Below, piece by piece: positions 42,565-51,070 of a stretch of DNA of 64,000 bases; within the stretch, counting starts at the first letter, position 1; each line of letters opens with the position of its first letter. Both the position numbers and the translations under genes were made by a program. The notes under the pieces were generated by a model. That model saw only the letters and a program-made list of their open reading frames with translations. It had not been told where the DNA came from and searched no databases. This DNA comes from Thermoleophilia bacterium (GTDB taxonomy: Bacteria > Actinomycetota > Thermoleophilia > Gaiellales > JAICJC01). The stretch spans positions 1 through 64,000 of the forward strand of contig JAICJM010000001.1 of assembly GCA_025928435.1 (NCBI GenBank), given 5' to 3'.

Positions 42565-43535
42565 TCGGTCACCCGCGGGTCGAGCTTGAAGTACACCAGG
42601 TCGGCGATGTAGTTGGCCACGATCACCGACAGGGTCAGGATCAGGAAGATCCCCTGGAGCACCGGATAGTCGCGCTTGCTGATCGCGTCGATCGTGGCCA
42701 GGCCGATGCCGGGATAGGAGAACACGTCCTCGACCACGATCGCCCCGGCGACGATCGAGCCGAGCGAGAGGGCGATCAGCGTCACGAGCGGGAGCATCGC
42801 GTTTCGCAGCGCATGCTTCCAGACGATCGCCCAGTTGCGCATCCCCTTGGCGCGGGCGGTGAGCACGTAGTCCTCGCCGAGGGTCTCGAGCATCGACGAG
42901 CGCACGACCAGCGAGTACTCGCCGTAGAGGCCGATCCCGAGCGTGAGCGCCGGCAGGAACAGGTGGGAGACGCGATCGCTGAACACGTCCCAGGTCGACG
43001 GTGTCGAGAGGATGCCGAGCGTGTTCGACTCGATCCCGCTCGCCGGAAGGCCGAGCGGGATCGCGATGTAGAAGATCACGAGCAGGGCGATCCACTGGGT
43101 CGGCATCGCGTAGAAGGCGAGCGCCGTCCACAGGTTGGCCGAGTCCGCCGTTGTCCCGCGCCGCCAGGCGGCCACCACCCCCGAGATGATCCCGATGACG
43201 ATCGAGATCACCGTCCCCGCCACGATCATCGGCAGGGTGTTCACAAGCGGTGTCTTGATGTCGTCCCACACGGGCCGGTTGTCGGCGATCGACGTGCCGA
43301 GATCGCCGTGCGCGAGTCGTTCGATGTAGACGAAGTACTGCTGCAGCTTCGGCTTGTCGAGGCCGTACTGCTTCACGATCGCCTCACGGAATTGCTTGGT
43401 GCAGTGCTGGCAGCGCAGACCCGAGACCGCGTTCCCGGGCAAGGCCCGGAAGAGCACGAAGTTCAGCGTGATGGCGACGAACACCGTCACGATGGCAAAC
43501 AGCGTTCGTTTGGCGATGTAGTCAAATCCGCTCAC
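42561..43535 (-). CDS. Peptide ABC transporter permease (OppB/DppB)
   Basis: The 324-residue permease begins IAKRTLFAIVTVFVAITLNF, has six spans and the EAA motif (DYVLTARAKGMRNWAIVWKH). GTG start with GGAG five bases upstream. The first extracytoplasmic loop carries a CQHC pair (LRCQHCTKQF), unusual for the family and perhaps a disulfide. Confidence 0.92.
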   Translation of the reverse strand: MSGFDYIAKRTLFAIVTVFVAITLNFVLFRALPGNAVSGLRCQHCTKQFREAIVKQYGLDKPKLQQYFVYIERLAHGDLGTSIADNRPVWDDIKTPLVNTLPMIVAGTVISIVIGIISGVVAAWRRGTTADSANLWTALAFYAMPTQWIALLVIFYIAIPLGLPASGIESNTLGILSTPSTWDVFSDRVSHLFLPALTLGIGLYGEYSLVVRSSMLETLGEDYVLTARAKGMRNWAIVWKHALRNAMLPLVTLIALSLGSIVAGAIVVEDVFSYPGIGLATIDAISKRDYPVLQGIFLILTLSVIVANYIADLVYFKLDPRVTE

Positions 43536-43568
43536 GGCGTCTCCGGCTTCTCGACGCGGTTCAGCGGC

Positions 43569-45254
43569 TCATCCGGTCTTGTGCGGCGAGGTGTAGTAGC
43601 ACTTGCAGTAGGCACCCAGATCGGGATAGAAGCCCGTCCAGCCCTTGTCGTTCGCGGTCACGAGACCCTCGTCCACGAGCTGGATGTACGGGCGGTCGTG
43701 TGCGATCTGCCGGCTCATCTTCCAGACCAGCGCCTGCCGCTGCTTGGGATCGATCAGCGTCGCCTGCTGCAGGTACTGCTTGTCATACGTGGGATTGTTG
43801 TAGCCGGTGTCGCTCCAGCTGTACCACTGGCCGCGCGTCATGTACGAGAGCTGGGCGTCCGGGTCGATGTACTCGGCCCAGTCCCAGGTGGCGAGGTCGA
43901 ACTTCGTGTATTTGCCCGCCGTCTCGAGCCCGTAGGCCTGGCCGCTGTCACCGCCGGCCACCTCGTGCAATTTGATCCCGGCCTGCTTCCACGTGTCGGC
44001 GATGATCTGGAACTGGCGGTCGCCGTTGAAGTCGAGGCTGTCGGGCACGATGACGTTGTACTCCATCTTGTGCGCCGGCTGGGCGTACTTGCCGGTGGTC
44101 GCCGGGACGACCCGGATCCCTCCCGAGCCTTTCTTGTAGCCGAGCGAGTCCAGGATCTGATTCGCCTTGGCGATGTCGAACGGCAGCGGCTTGATGCTCG
44201 GGTCGCACCAGAACGGGCACGACTGCACCGACAGCATGTTCGCCCACGGCTGCGCATAGCCGGCATAGACCACCTTGACGATCTGCTCGCGGTCAGTGGC
44301 GTACTCGAGCGCCTCCCGCACCTTCGGGTCGAGCAGCTCGCGGTTCTTCGGCTTGAGCGGGTTCGAGTTGATCGTGATGTTCGTGACCTCGGAGCTCGGC
44401 ACCGAGTCGATCTTGAACTGGCCGCTGGACTTGAGCGAGGAGATCGCGTTGTACGGCACCTGGTCGGCGAAGTCGATGTTGTTGGACTGGAGGTCGGCGA
44501 TCATCGAGGTCGAGTTCGTGTAGTACGTGAGCGTCACGGCCTCGGCGTTCGACTTCGGCCCGTAGAAGTTCGGGTTGGGCTTGAAGACGGTCGTGCCCTT
44601 CTCCTGGTACTTCGAGATGCTGTACGCGCCGCCCGCGACGGTCGGAAGGTGCTGCTCGGGCCGGTAGGACTTGAGGCCCTTCCCGTCGCTGCCCACCAGC
44701 GGCCCCCACACGTGCTGGGGCAGGACCCAGAACTGCTCGAGCTGCGGCAGGACGTTGGCGATCGGCTTGTCGTAGTGGATGACGAGCGTCGACGGGTTCG
44801 GCGCGTCCATCTTGGTCACGTGGGTGAGGGCGGCGGCGAGATATGCGGCCGGCCCGGCCCCGTACTTGACGATGGTGTTCCCGGTCCAGGCGGCGTCCGC
44901 GGCGGTCATGGGCTTGCCGTCCGACCACTTGCCCGGCTTCACGTGAAACGTCCACGTCAGGCCGTCGCCGGAGTGCGACCAGCTGGTCGCCCAGTCGCCC
45001 ACGATCTTCGGTCCGGGGCCGTACTGGACGAGCTGCGGGTACTCCATGACGAAGGCGTTGTAGGACTGGCTCTCGATGGCGACGAACGGGTTCAGGGAGT
45101 CGATGTAGCTCGTCGTCCCGACGCGCAGGATGCCTCCTTTGACGACGCCTCCGCTGCCGCCCCCTCCGGGCGACGTCCCGCCTCCGCCACAGCCGGCGGC
45201 GATCGCCACCAAGGCCGCGAGCATGGTCGTCGCGATCAATCTGCGCGCTCTCAT
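43569..45254 (-). CDS. Peptide ABC transporter substrate-binding lipoprotein (family 5)
   Basis: The 561-residue protein has a signal peptide with lipobox (LVAIAAGCGG), a Gly/Ser-rich linker and the SBP family 5 fold (GGILRVGTTSYIDSLNPFVA; TWTFHVKPGKWSDGKPMTAA; ALEYATDREQIVKVVYAGYA). Family 5 proteins bind peptides, amides, nickel or sugars. GGGAGGGA precedes ATG, which also overlaps the creatininase-gene stop. It is the specificity determinant of the operon's importer. Confidence 0.92.
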   Translation of the reverse strand: MRARRLIATTMLAALVAIAAGCGGGGTSPGGGGSGGVVKGGILRVGTTSYIDSLNPFVAIESQSYNAFVMEYPQLVQYGPGPKIVGDWATSWSHSGDGLTWTFHVKPGKWSDGKPMTAADAAWTGNTIVKYGAGPAAYLAAALTHVTKMDAPNPSTLVIHYDKPIANVLPQLEQFWVLPQHVWGPLVGSDGKGLKSYRPEQHLPTVAGGAYSISKYQEKGTTVFKPNPNFYGPKSNAEAVTLTYYTNSTSMIADLQSNNIDFADQVPYNAISSLKSSGQFKIDSVPSSEVTNITINSNPLKPKNRELLDPKVREALEYATDREQIVKVVYAGYAQPWANMLSVQSCPFWCDPSIKPLPFDIAKANQILDSLGYKKGSGGIRVVPATTGKYAQPAHKMEYNVIVPDSLDFNGDRQFQIIADTWKQAGIKLHEVAGGDSGQAYGLETAGKYTKFDLATWDWAEYIDPDAQLSYMTRGQWYSWSDTGYNNPTYDKQYLQQATLIDPKQRQALVWKMSRQIAHDRPYIQLVDEGLVTANDKGWTGFYPDLGAYCKCYYTSPHKTG

Positions 45255-46075
45255 CTGGGTCCCTCCCATGGTGGTTCATGGTGATCCCTGCCCGGGCGCG
45301 GCTCGCGCTCGGCCAGCTCATCGATATATCCGGCGATCTCCTCGACGGCGCGGTCGAGCCACCGCCTGCCCTTCTCGACCGTCGCCACCGTCGCATCGCC
45401 CATGACGCCCGATTCCGTCCACCCGCTCCAGGCGCCCTTGACCGAGAGCGGCCCGTCGTTCCAGTCCATCCACACGTTCTCCGACTTCCAGTCGGGGATC
45501 TCGCGCACCGCCTTGCCCATCTGCACGAGCTCGGGCTTGATCGCCAGGTAGAGCGACGTCTCGAGCTCGCAGGCGTGGGCCATGCCGCCGGGGGCGTCGG
45601 AGTCGCGCGTGCTCCGCAGGAGCTCGGCCGACTCCGGCCCTGACAGGTACCAGAACGAGGCGGCGGTGGCCTCGGGCCGCTCCACCATCAGCAGGCGCGC
45701 GGCCATCTCGACGAGCGGCACGTTGGAGCCGTGGCCGTTCACGAACAGGATGCGGGAGAACCGGTGCCGGAAGAGGCTGCGGCCGATGTCGAGCAGGCCG
45801 TCGACGAACGTCTTCCAGTCGATCGTGATCGGCCCGGGGAAGTCCATGTGGTGCGGCGTGTAGCCGTGGGTCACCGTCGGCAGCAGGAGCGCGCGGCCGG
45901 CGCAGCGCTGGACGGCCAGGTCGGCCAGTGTCTCGGCGATCACGACGTCGGTGTCGATCGGGAGGTGGTAGCCGTGGTCCTCGAGCGTCGCGACCGGGAT
46001 AACACATACGGGGTCGCGCTGCGCCCACTCGGCCACCTGGGGCCAGGTCAGCTGCGCGTAGCGGTGAGTCTCAAT
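45251..46075 (-). CDS. Creatininase-family amidohydrolase, probable ATT start
   Basis: The metal-ligand blocks are present: ATLEDHGYHLPIDTD, FVNGHGSN and MAHACELETSL, as in creatininase and related cyclic-amide or formamide hydrolases. Conserved sequence (HRYAQLTWPQVAEWAQ) extends upstream of the first ordinary start (GTG 46036) to ATT at 46075, which shares one base with the preceding TGA (AATTGA). I take ATT as the start, giving 274 residues; ATT is a known rare initiator. The gene is third-from-promoter style coupled between C45 and SBP genes. Confidence 0.75.
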   Translation of the reverse strand: METHRYAQLTWPQVAEWAQRDPVCVIPVATLEDHGYHLPIDTDVVIAETLADLAVQRCAGRALLLPTVTHGYTPHHMDFPGPITIDWKTFVDGLLDIGRSLFRHRFSRILFVNGHGSNVPLVEMAARLLMVERPEATAASFWYLSGPESAELLRSTRDSDAPGGMAHACELETSLYLAIKPELVQMGKAVREIPDWKSENVWMDWNDGPLSVKGAWSGWTESGVMGDATVATVEKGRRWLDRAVEEIAGYIDELAEREPRPGRDHHEPPWEGPR

Positions 46076-47090
46076 TGAAGGCGTAGACCTGCTCCTGCGA
46101 GTCGCACGGGTTCCCGCGACCGTACCGGACCGTCCCTTCTGTGACGTCGGCAAGGCACCAAAAGACAGTCTTCGACTGCGCGCCGTGCTCGATGTGGCGG
46201 CAGAGCGAGTCGGGCGCGGCCTCGTGGTCGGAGAGCGCCTGGCGCAGAAGCTCGGGTGTCGCCGGGCCGCGCCTGAGCCAGGAGCGGGCCGTGCGCTGGC
46301 GCGTGCACGAGCCCTCGATGTCGCCGGGATCGCGCTCGTAGGCGGCCATCCGCGGGCTCGTGTAGTGGTTCGTGTGGGCGAGCGTGCCGCGGTCATCGGG
46401 TCGCAGGAGCTCGGCGTCGGTGGCCGAGCCCTCGACGCTGACAACGCCGCCGTCGCGATGGCTCAGGAGGTTGTTGTACGACGAGGCGCGGCGGGGATGG
46501 AGCGCGGCCTCGGTGGCCTCCGCCAGCGTGCGGCGGCGCAGGATGTCGCGCACGAGCAGCAGCCGGGGGATGCCGACGCGGTCGTCGTTCGGCGAGAGCT
46601 CGTTGCCGGTGAGCGCCAGGCCGGCGGAGTTGAACCCGACGCTGATCCAGGGCCCGATCCCGATCGTGAACGACACCGGATCGCCGGGCACGCGCCATTC
46701 CACGGCGATGAGCTCGTCCTCGGACTCCGGCCCGAGGTCGTTGTTGTGCGCCGCCCACACGTGGCCGTCCGGCGTCGCGGGCGCGGTCGCGACCAGATCG
46801 GAGCAGCGCGAGGCCGGCGCCGGCTCCTCGACGGAGATCTCCTCGATGGACGCGGCGAACACGGCCAGGGGATCGGCGTCGGCACCCGCGGCGACGCCGT
46901 CGAGCTCCTCGACCAGCCAGGGCAGCTCGGCGGCGGTGACGTCCCGGTATGCGGCCGCCTGGGTCAGCCGTCCGGCGTCGATCGCAGCAGCGTGCCGGCG
47001 CACGACCTCGGCGGTCGCCATGCCGATCTGGAACCCCACCTCGCGGTGCGTCCCTGCCACACGCACGAGCTCGATCCTGCGGGGTGCCAT
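46071..47090 (-). CDS. C45-family acyltransferase/peptidase (isopenicillin-N acyltransferase-like)
   Basis: The 339-residue Ntn-hydrolase precursor has the self-cleavage nucleophile Cys96 in ASRCSDLVATAPATPDG, followed by HVWAAHNNDL, SYNNLLSHRDGGVVSVEGS and LAHTNHYTSP, matching the AAT/C45 family. Members transfer or hydrolyse acyl groups on small peptides and beta-lactams; stand-alone bacterial ones are mostly amidases of unknown substrate. It is first in the operon; TAGCGT lies six bases before ATG, indicating a leaderless promoter facing the HutC-type regulator gene. Confidence 0.85.
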   Translation of the reverse strand: MAPRRIELVRVAGTHREVGFQIGMATAEVVRRHAAAIDAGRLTQAAAYRDVTAAELPWLVEELDGVAAGADADPLAVFAASIEEISVEEPAPASRCSDLVATAPATPDGHVWAAHNNDLGPESEDELIAVEWRVPGDPVSFTIGIGPWISVGFNSAGLALTGNELSPNDDRVGIPRLLLVRDILRRRTLAEATEAALHPRRASSYNNLLSHRDGGVVSVEGSATDAELLRPDDRGTLAHTNHYTSPRMAAYERDPGDIEGSCTRQRTARSWLRRGPATPELLRQALSDHEAAPDSLCRHIEHGAQSKTVFWCLADVTEGTVRYGRGNPCDSQEQVYAFN

Positions 47091-47171
47091 TCAGGAACGC
47101 TACAAAACACAGGCCCGTCTGTATAGGGTGACCCGCACCCAATCCTGTTGTGGTGGGTGTAGGTTGGACGG

Positions 47172-47894
47172 ATGGCAAGCGCTGAGGCCCCGCGCTACCG
47201 GGAGGTCGCGGACGCCCTCCAGCGGCAGATCGATGCAGGCGAGCTCGGCGCGCACGACCGGCTCGCGTCGGAGCGGGAGATCGCCGAGCGCTTCGGGCTC
47301 TCGCGCATGACGGCGCGCCAGGCGGTCGAGCTGCTCGTCCGCCGCGGGATCGTCTATCGCAGGCCCGGGTCGGGCACGTACGTCGCGCCGCCGCGGGTCG
47401 TGCACTCGCTGGAGCGGCTGGCCGGCTTCTCCGAGCAGATGCGGCTGCAGGGGATGCATCCCAGCGGCCGCGTGCTCGAGATGCGCTCCACGGACGAGCC
47501 CGGCGCCGCGGCGCGGAGGGCGCTCGGGCTCGACGACGGGGATGCCGCCTGGATGGTGCGCCGGCTGCGCTACGGCGACGGCCAGCCGCTGCTCCTCGAG
47601 ACGTTCTGGGTACCACGGGACGTGTGCCCCGAGCTGGGCGCGGACGAGCTGGCGGAGCAGTCGCTCTACACGGTGATGCGGAGCCGCTACGGCATCGAGC
47701 CGGACAGCGCCGAGACGTCGCTCGAGCCGGCCGCCCTGGATGCCGCCGACGCCCGCCACCTCACCGTCCGCCCAGGCGCGCCGGCGATCCTGGTCGTGCG
47801 GACGACGCGGGACGGGAGCGGCCGCGCGATCGAATTCGCCCGCGACCTCTACCGCGGCGACCGGGCCCGGTTCGACCTCACGCTGCGCACCTAG
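47172..47894 (+). CDS. GntR-family regulator, HutC type (UTRA domain)
   Basis: The 240-residue protein has a winged helix (YREVADALQRQIDAGELG; IAERFGLSRMTARQAVELLV with YRRPGSGTYVA) and a UTRA ligand domain (AAWMVRRLRYGDGQPLLLET; AILVVRTTRDGSGRAIEFAR). It is divergent from the C45-creatininase-importer operon across 81 bases, so it most likely regulates that operon in response to its substrate. TAGGTT six bases before ATG gives its own leaderless start. A TATA-centred sequence (CTGTATAGGGTG, 47119-47130) is a candidate operator. Confidence 0.88.
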   Translation: MASAEAPRYREVADALQRQIDAGELGAHDRLASEREIAERFGLSRMTARQAVELLVRRGIVYRRPGSGTYVAPPRVVHSLERLAGFSEQMRLQGMHPSGRVLEMRSTDEPGAAARRALGLDDGDAAWMVRRLRYGDGQPLLLETFWVPRDVCPELGADELAEQSLYTVMRSRYGIEPDSAETSLEPAALDAADARHLTVRPGAPAILVVRTTRDGSGRAIEFARDLYRGDRARFDLTLRT

Positions 47895-47901
47895 CGAGGC
47901 G

Positions 47902-47939
47902 GTGGGGACAGTCCCCGCACCCGCGGGGACTGTCCCCGC
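47902..47939. repeat. Inverted repeat, type II (GGGGACAGTCCCC pair), copy 2
   Basis: Arms GTGGGGACAGTCCCCGC and GCGGGGACTGTCCCCGC flank four bases, as at 19026. It sits just after the regulator stop, 14 bases before a type I palindrome, so two unrelated repeat families occupy one 80-base intergenic space. Confidence 0.85.
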
Positions 47940-47953
47940 TTGTCGGCCCGCGG

Positions 47954-47984
47954 TGAATAAACGGGGTCTGACCCCGTTTATTCA
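47954..47984. repeat. 31-bp palindromic repeat, type I (copy 3)
   Basis: Perfect palindrome identical to the 14197 copy: TGAATAAACGGGGTC, T, and the complementary arm. The minus-strand reading of its right end, CCT GAA TAA, gives the last codons and stop of thrS. Confidence 0.92.
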
Positions 47985-49885
47985 GGGCGGCGGGTGGCGG
48001 CCTCGGCCACCAGTTCGTCGCGCAACTCGGCCAGCGGGCGGGCGCCCAGGTTTCCCCGGTCGCGGCGGCGCAGCGCGACCGCCCCGGCCTCGACCTCCTT
48101 GTCGCCGACCACCAGGATGCAGGGGATGCGCTGATGCTCGGCCTCGGCGATCTTCTTGCCGACCGACTCGGTGCGCAGATCGGGCTCGGCCCGCAGGCCC
48201 GCCGCCACCAGGTCGTCGGCGACCCTGGTTGCGTACTCGTCGTGGCGGTCGGCGACCGGCAGAACGATCGCCTGCACGGGCGCCAGCCAGAGCGGGAACG
48301 CGCCCGCGTAGTGCTCGATCAGGATGCCGATGAAGCGCTCGAACGCTCCGAAGAGCGCCCGGTGTACCATGGCCGGGCGGTGCTCGGCGTTGTCGTCGCC
48401 GGTGTAGACCATGTCGAACCGCTCCGGCATCTGGTAGTCGAGCTGCACCGTGCCCATCTGCCACGACCGGCCGACCGAGTCTGTCATGTGCAGGTCGATC
48501 TTGGGTCCGTAGAAGGCGCCGTCGCCCTCGTTCAGGTCGTACTCCTCCCCCGCCCGCGCGAGCGCGTTGGCGAGCGCGCCCTCGGCCCGGTCCCATAGCG
48601 CGTCGTCGCCGATGCGGTTCTCCGGCCGGGTCGAGAGCTCCAGCCGCACCGGCAGGTCGAAGATGTCGTAGATGTGCCGCGCCAGCGAGAGGCACCCGAT
48701 CACCTCGTCCTCGACCTGGCCGTCGGTGCAGAAGATGTGGGCGTCGTCCTGGGTGATGTGGATGACGCGCAGGAGCCCGTGGAGGGCGCCCGACGGCTCG
48801 TCGCGGTGCACGAGCCCCTGCTCGGCCAGCCGCATCGGCAGGTCGCGGTAGCTGCGCCTGGCCGCCTGATAGATCTCCACGTGGCCGGGGCAGTTCATGG
48901 GCTTCACTCCCAGCGGCCGATCGTCCTTCTCGGTGAAGAACATGTTCTCGCGGTACTTGTCCCAGTGGCCGGAGCGGCGCCAGATGTCGACCGAGTAGAT
49001 GATCGGCGTGCGCACCTCGCGGTAGCCCCAGTCGCGGTTCAGCTCCCGCCACAGCCGGGTGAGCTCGTTCCAGATCACCATGCCGCGCGGATGCCAGAAC
49101 GGCGCCCCGGGGGCGACCTCCGAGGTGTGGAAGAGGTCGAGCTCGCGGCCGATGCGGCGGTGGTCGCGGCGGCGCGCCTCCTCCAGCAGGCGCAGGTGCT
49201 CGTCCAGGTCGGCCTGCTTGAAGAACGCGGTGCCGTAGATGCGGGTGAGCATCGTCCTGCTCGAGTCTCCGCGCCAATACGCGCCGGCCTGCGAGAGCAG
49301 CTTGAACGCCTTGATCGGCGCGGTCGTCTGCAGGTGCGGGCCGCGGCACAGATCCTCGAAGTCGTCGTTCCGGTAGAGGCTGATGTCGCCGTCCGGGAGG
49401 CCCTCCGCGAGCTCCTCCTTGTACGGCTGGTGCTCCGCACGGAAGCGCTCGAGCAGCGTGCCCTTGTCGACGCCGTCCTCGCGGACGAACTCCGCCGGGC
49501 TGGACAGGATGCGCCGCATCTCGGCCTCGATCCGCTCCAGGTCCTCGGGGCCGATCGGCTCGGGGAACTCGAAGTCGTAGTAGAAGCCGTCCGCGATCGC
49601 CGGGCCGATCGCGATCTTCGTCCGAGGCCACAGGTGCAGCACGGCCTGTGCCATCACGTGCGCGGTCGAGTGGCGCAGCACCGCAAGCGCCTCGGGATCG
49701 CGGTCGGTGATGATGCGCAAGCTCTCCCCCTCGTGCACGGGCAGGCGCAGGTCGCGGACATCACCGTCGACCTGCACGGCGACCGCGGCCTTCGCCAGCC
49801 TGGGGCCGACCGCAGCCGCGGCATCGAGGCCGCTGGCGCCGTCCGGGAGGTCGAGCCCGCTGCCGTCGGGGAGGGTCACCTTCAT
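47978..49885 (-). CDS. thrS: Threonyl-tRNA synthetase
   Basis: The 635-residue enzyme has an N-terminal TGS domain (KVTLPDGSGLDLPDGASG), the second editing domain (HSTAHVMAQAVLHLWPRTKI; GFYYDFEFPEP), class II core (FWHPRGMVIWNELTRLWREL; KPMNCPGHVEIY; HITQDDAHIFCTDGQ) and C-terminal anticodon domain (WLAPVQAIVLPVADRHDEYA). TATGCT nine bases before ATG is a candidate promoter. The stop codon TAA lies within the palindromic repeat at 47954. Confidence 0.97.
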   Translation of the reverse strand: MKVTLPDGSGLDLPDGASGLDAAAAVGPRLAKAAVAVQVDGDVRDLRLPVHEGESLRIITDRDPEALAVLRHSTAHVMAQAVLHLWPRTKIAIGPAIADGFYYDFEFPEPIGPEDLERIEAEMRRILSSPAEFVREDGVDKGTLLERFRAEHQPYKEELAEGLPDGDISLYRNDDFEDLCRGPHLQTTAPIKAFKLLSQAGAYWRGDSSRTMLTRIYGTAFFKQADLDEHLRLLEEARRRDHRRIGRELDLFHTSEVAPGAPFWHPRGMVIWNELTRLWRELNRDWGYREVRTPIIYSVDIWRRSGHWDKYRENMFFTEKDDRPLGVKPMNCPGHVEIYQAARRSYRDLPMRLAEQGLVHRDEPSGALHGLLRVIHITQDDAHIFCTDGQVEDEVIGCLSLARHIYDIFDLPVRLELSTRPENRIGDDALWDRAEGALANALARAGEEYDLNEGDGAFYGPKIDLHMTDSVGRSWQMGTVQLDYQMPERFDMVYTGDDNAEHRPAMVHRALFGAFERFIGILIEHYAGAFPLWLAPVQAIVLPVADRHDEYATRVADDLVAAGLRAEPDLRTESVGKKIAEAEHQRIPCILVVGDKEVEAGAVALRRRDRGNLGARPLAELRDELVAEAATRRPE

Positions 49886-49927
49886 CGTGCGGGCAGCATA
49901 CAAACGTGCGCTGGTACGCTCGGTCCG

Positions 49928-51070
49928 ATGACAGCGGCGATTGCGGCCTTGGCGGTAGCCCTCGGGGTCGCCGTCGTCATGCTCGTCCGCGGACGGCGCG
50001 AGGCGGCGGTGCGCGAGGAGGAGGCAGCCCGCCGGCTGCGCGAGAGCGTCCCCCGGTCGGAGCTGTCCGAGGCGCGGGCGTGGCGCGACGCGCTCATGAC
50101 GGCCGTCCCCAACCCGGTGCTCGTGTTCGACGGCGACCGGCGGCTCGTGCGCGCGAACGCGCGCGCACGCGAGGAGGCAGGCGCGCTGCTCGATCTCGAG
50201 CGCTGGCCCGACCTGGCCGAGGCCGTCGGGCGGGCGCTCGCCGACAGCGCGGGCGGCGGCGATCTGGAGCTGACCGTCTACGAGCCCAACCGGCGCCGCT
50301 ACCGCGCGCACGTCCAGGCGTTCCGGGGCGAGGCGGGCGCTCGCTGCGTGGTGGTGCTGACCGACGAGAGCGCCGAGGCCGACTACCGCGACGCCCGGCG
50401 GCTGTTCTCGGCCGGCGTGTCGCACGAGCTGCGCACGCCGCTCCAGCGCATCCTCGGCCTCGTGGAGACGCTCGGCCTCGACCTGCCCGACGACGCCCGG
50501 GCCGAGATCATCGCCCAGGCCCGGCTCGAGGTCGACGGCATGCGCCGCCTGATCGAGGACATGATCATGCTCGTCCAGCTCGAGAGCCATCGCCTCGACG
50601 GCAGTGGCGACCCGACCGAGATGGCGGAGGCCGTGGCCGCGTGCCTGCAGCGCCACGCCGCCGCGGCCGCCGAGGCGTCGATGCCGCTCGAGGCCCAGGC
50701 GAACCGCGGGCTCGTGGTCGCGGTGCCGCCACGTCTCGTCGAGGCGGTGCTCGACAACCTGGTCGAGAACGCAATCCGCCACGCCGGGGCCGGCGAGCGC
50801 ATCGAGGTGCGCGTCCGCGGCCTCTCGGGGGCCGTCGAGCTGGTCGTCCACGACTCGGGCGGCCGCATCCCGCCGGAGCACCTCGGGCGCGTGTTCGAGC
50901 GCTTCCACCGCGTGGAGGACGCACGGTCGGGGCCAGGCACGGGCCTGGGGCTCGCGATCGTCAAGCACATCGCCGAGGAGTACGGCGGCCGGGCGACGGC
51001 CGAGTCCAACCCGGCGGCGGGAACGACGATGCGGGTCGTCCTGCCCGCGCCCGCGGCTGTCCGAACCTAG
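49928..51070 (+). CDS. PhoR-like sensor histidine kinase
   Basis: The 380-residue protein has one N-terminal membrane span (AIAALAVALGVAVVMLV), a PAS-like segment (LMTAVPNPVLVFDGDRRLVR), the dimerisation H-box SHELRTPLQRI (His166), N-box NLVENAIRHAG and G-boxes (VVHDSGGRIP; GTGLGLAIVKHI). With a single span and no outer domain it probably senses an internal or membrane signal. TACGCT seven bases before ATG. Its likely partner regulator is on the other strand at 51726-52433. Confidence 0.9.
   Translation: MTAAIAALAVALGVAVVMLVRGRREAAVREEEAARRLRESVPRSELSEARAWRDALMTAVPNPVLVFDGDRRLVRANARAREEAGALLDLERWPDLAEAVGRALADSAGGGDLELTVYEPNRRRYRAHVQAFRGEAGARCVVVLTDESAEADYRDARRLFSAGVSHELRTPLQRILGLVETLGLDLPDDARAEIIAQARLEVDGMRRLIEDMIMLVQLESHRLDGSGDPTEMAEAVAACLQRHAAAAAEASMPLEAQANRGLVVAVPPRLVEAVLDNLVENAIRHAGAGERIEVRVRGLSGAVELVVHDSGGRIPPEHLGRVFERFHRVEDARSGPGTGLGLAIVKHIAEEYGGRATAESNPAAGTTMRVVLPAPAAVRT

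Noticed and set aside
42525..45284. Plus-strand open frame of about 900 codons opposite the peptide ABC genes
   Set aside because: It is Arg/Asp/His/Val-rich with no domain, lies fully antisense to well-supported transporter genes, and is the usual consequence of high-GC third positions.
45251..47090. C45 and creatininase genes considered as part of antibiotic (beta-lactam) biosynthesis
   Set aside because: There is no NRPS, IPNS or cyclase gene; the importer and peptidase context fits uptake and breakdown better.
14197..47984. Palindromes considered as part of a CRISPR array
   Set aside because: Copies are tens of kilobases apart with no regular spacers or cas genes.
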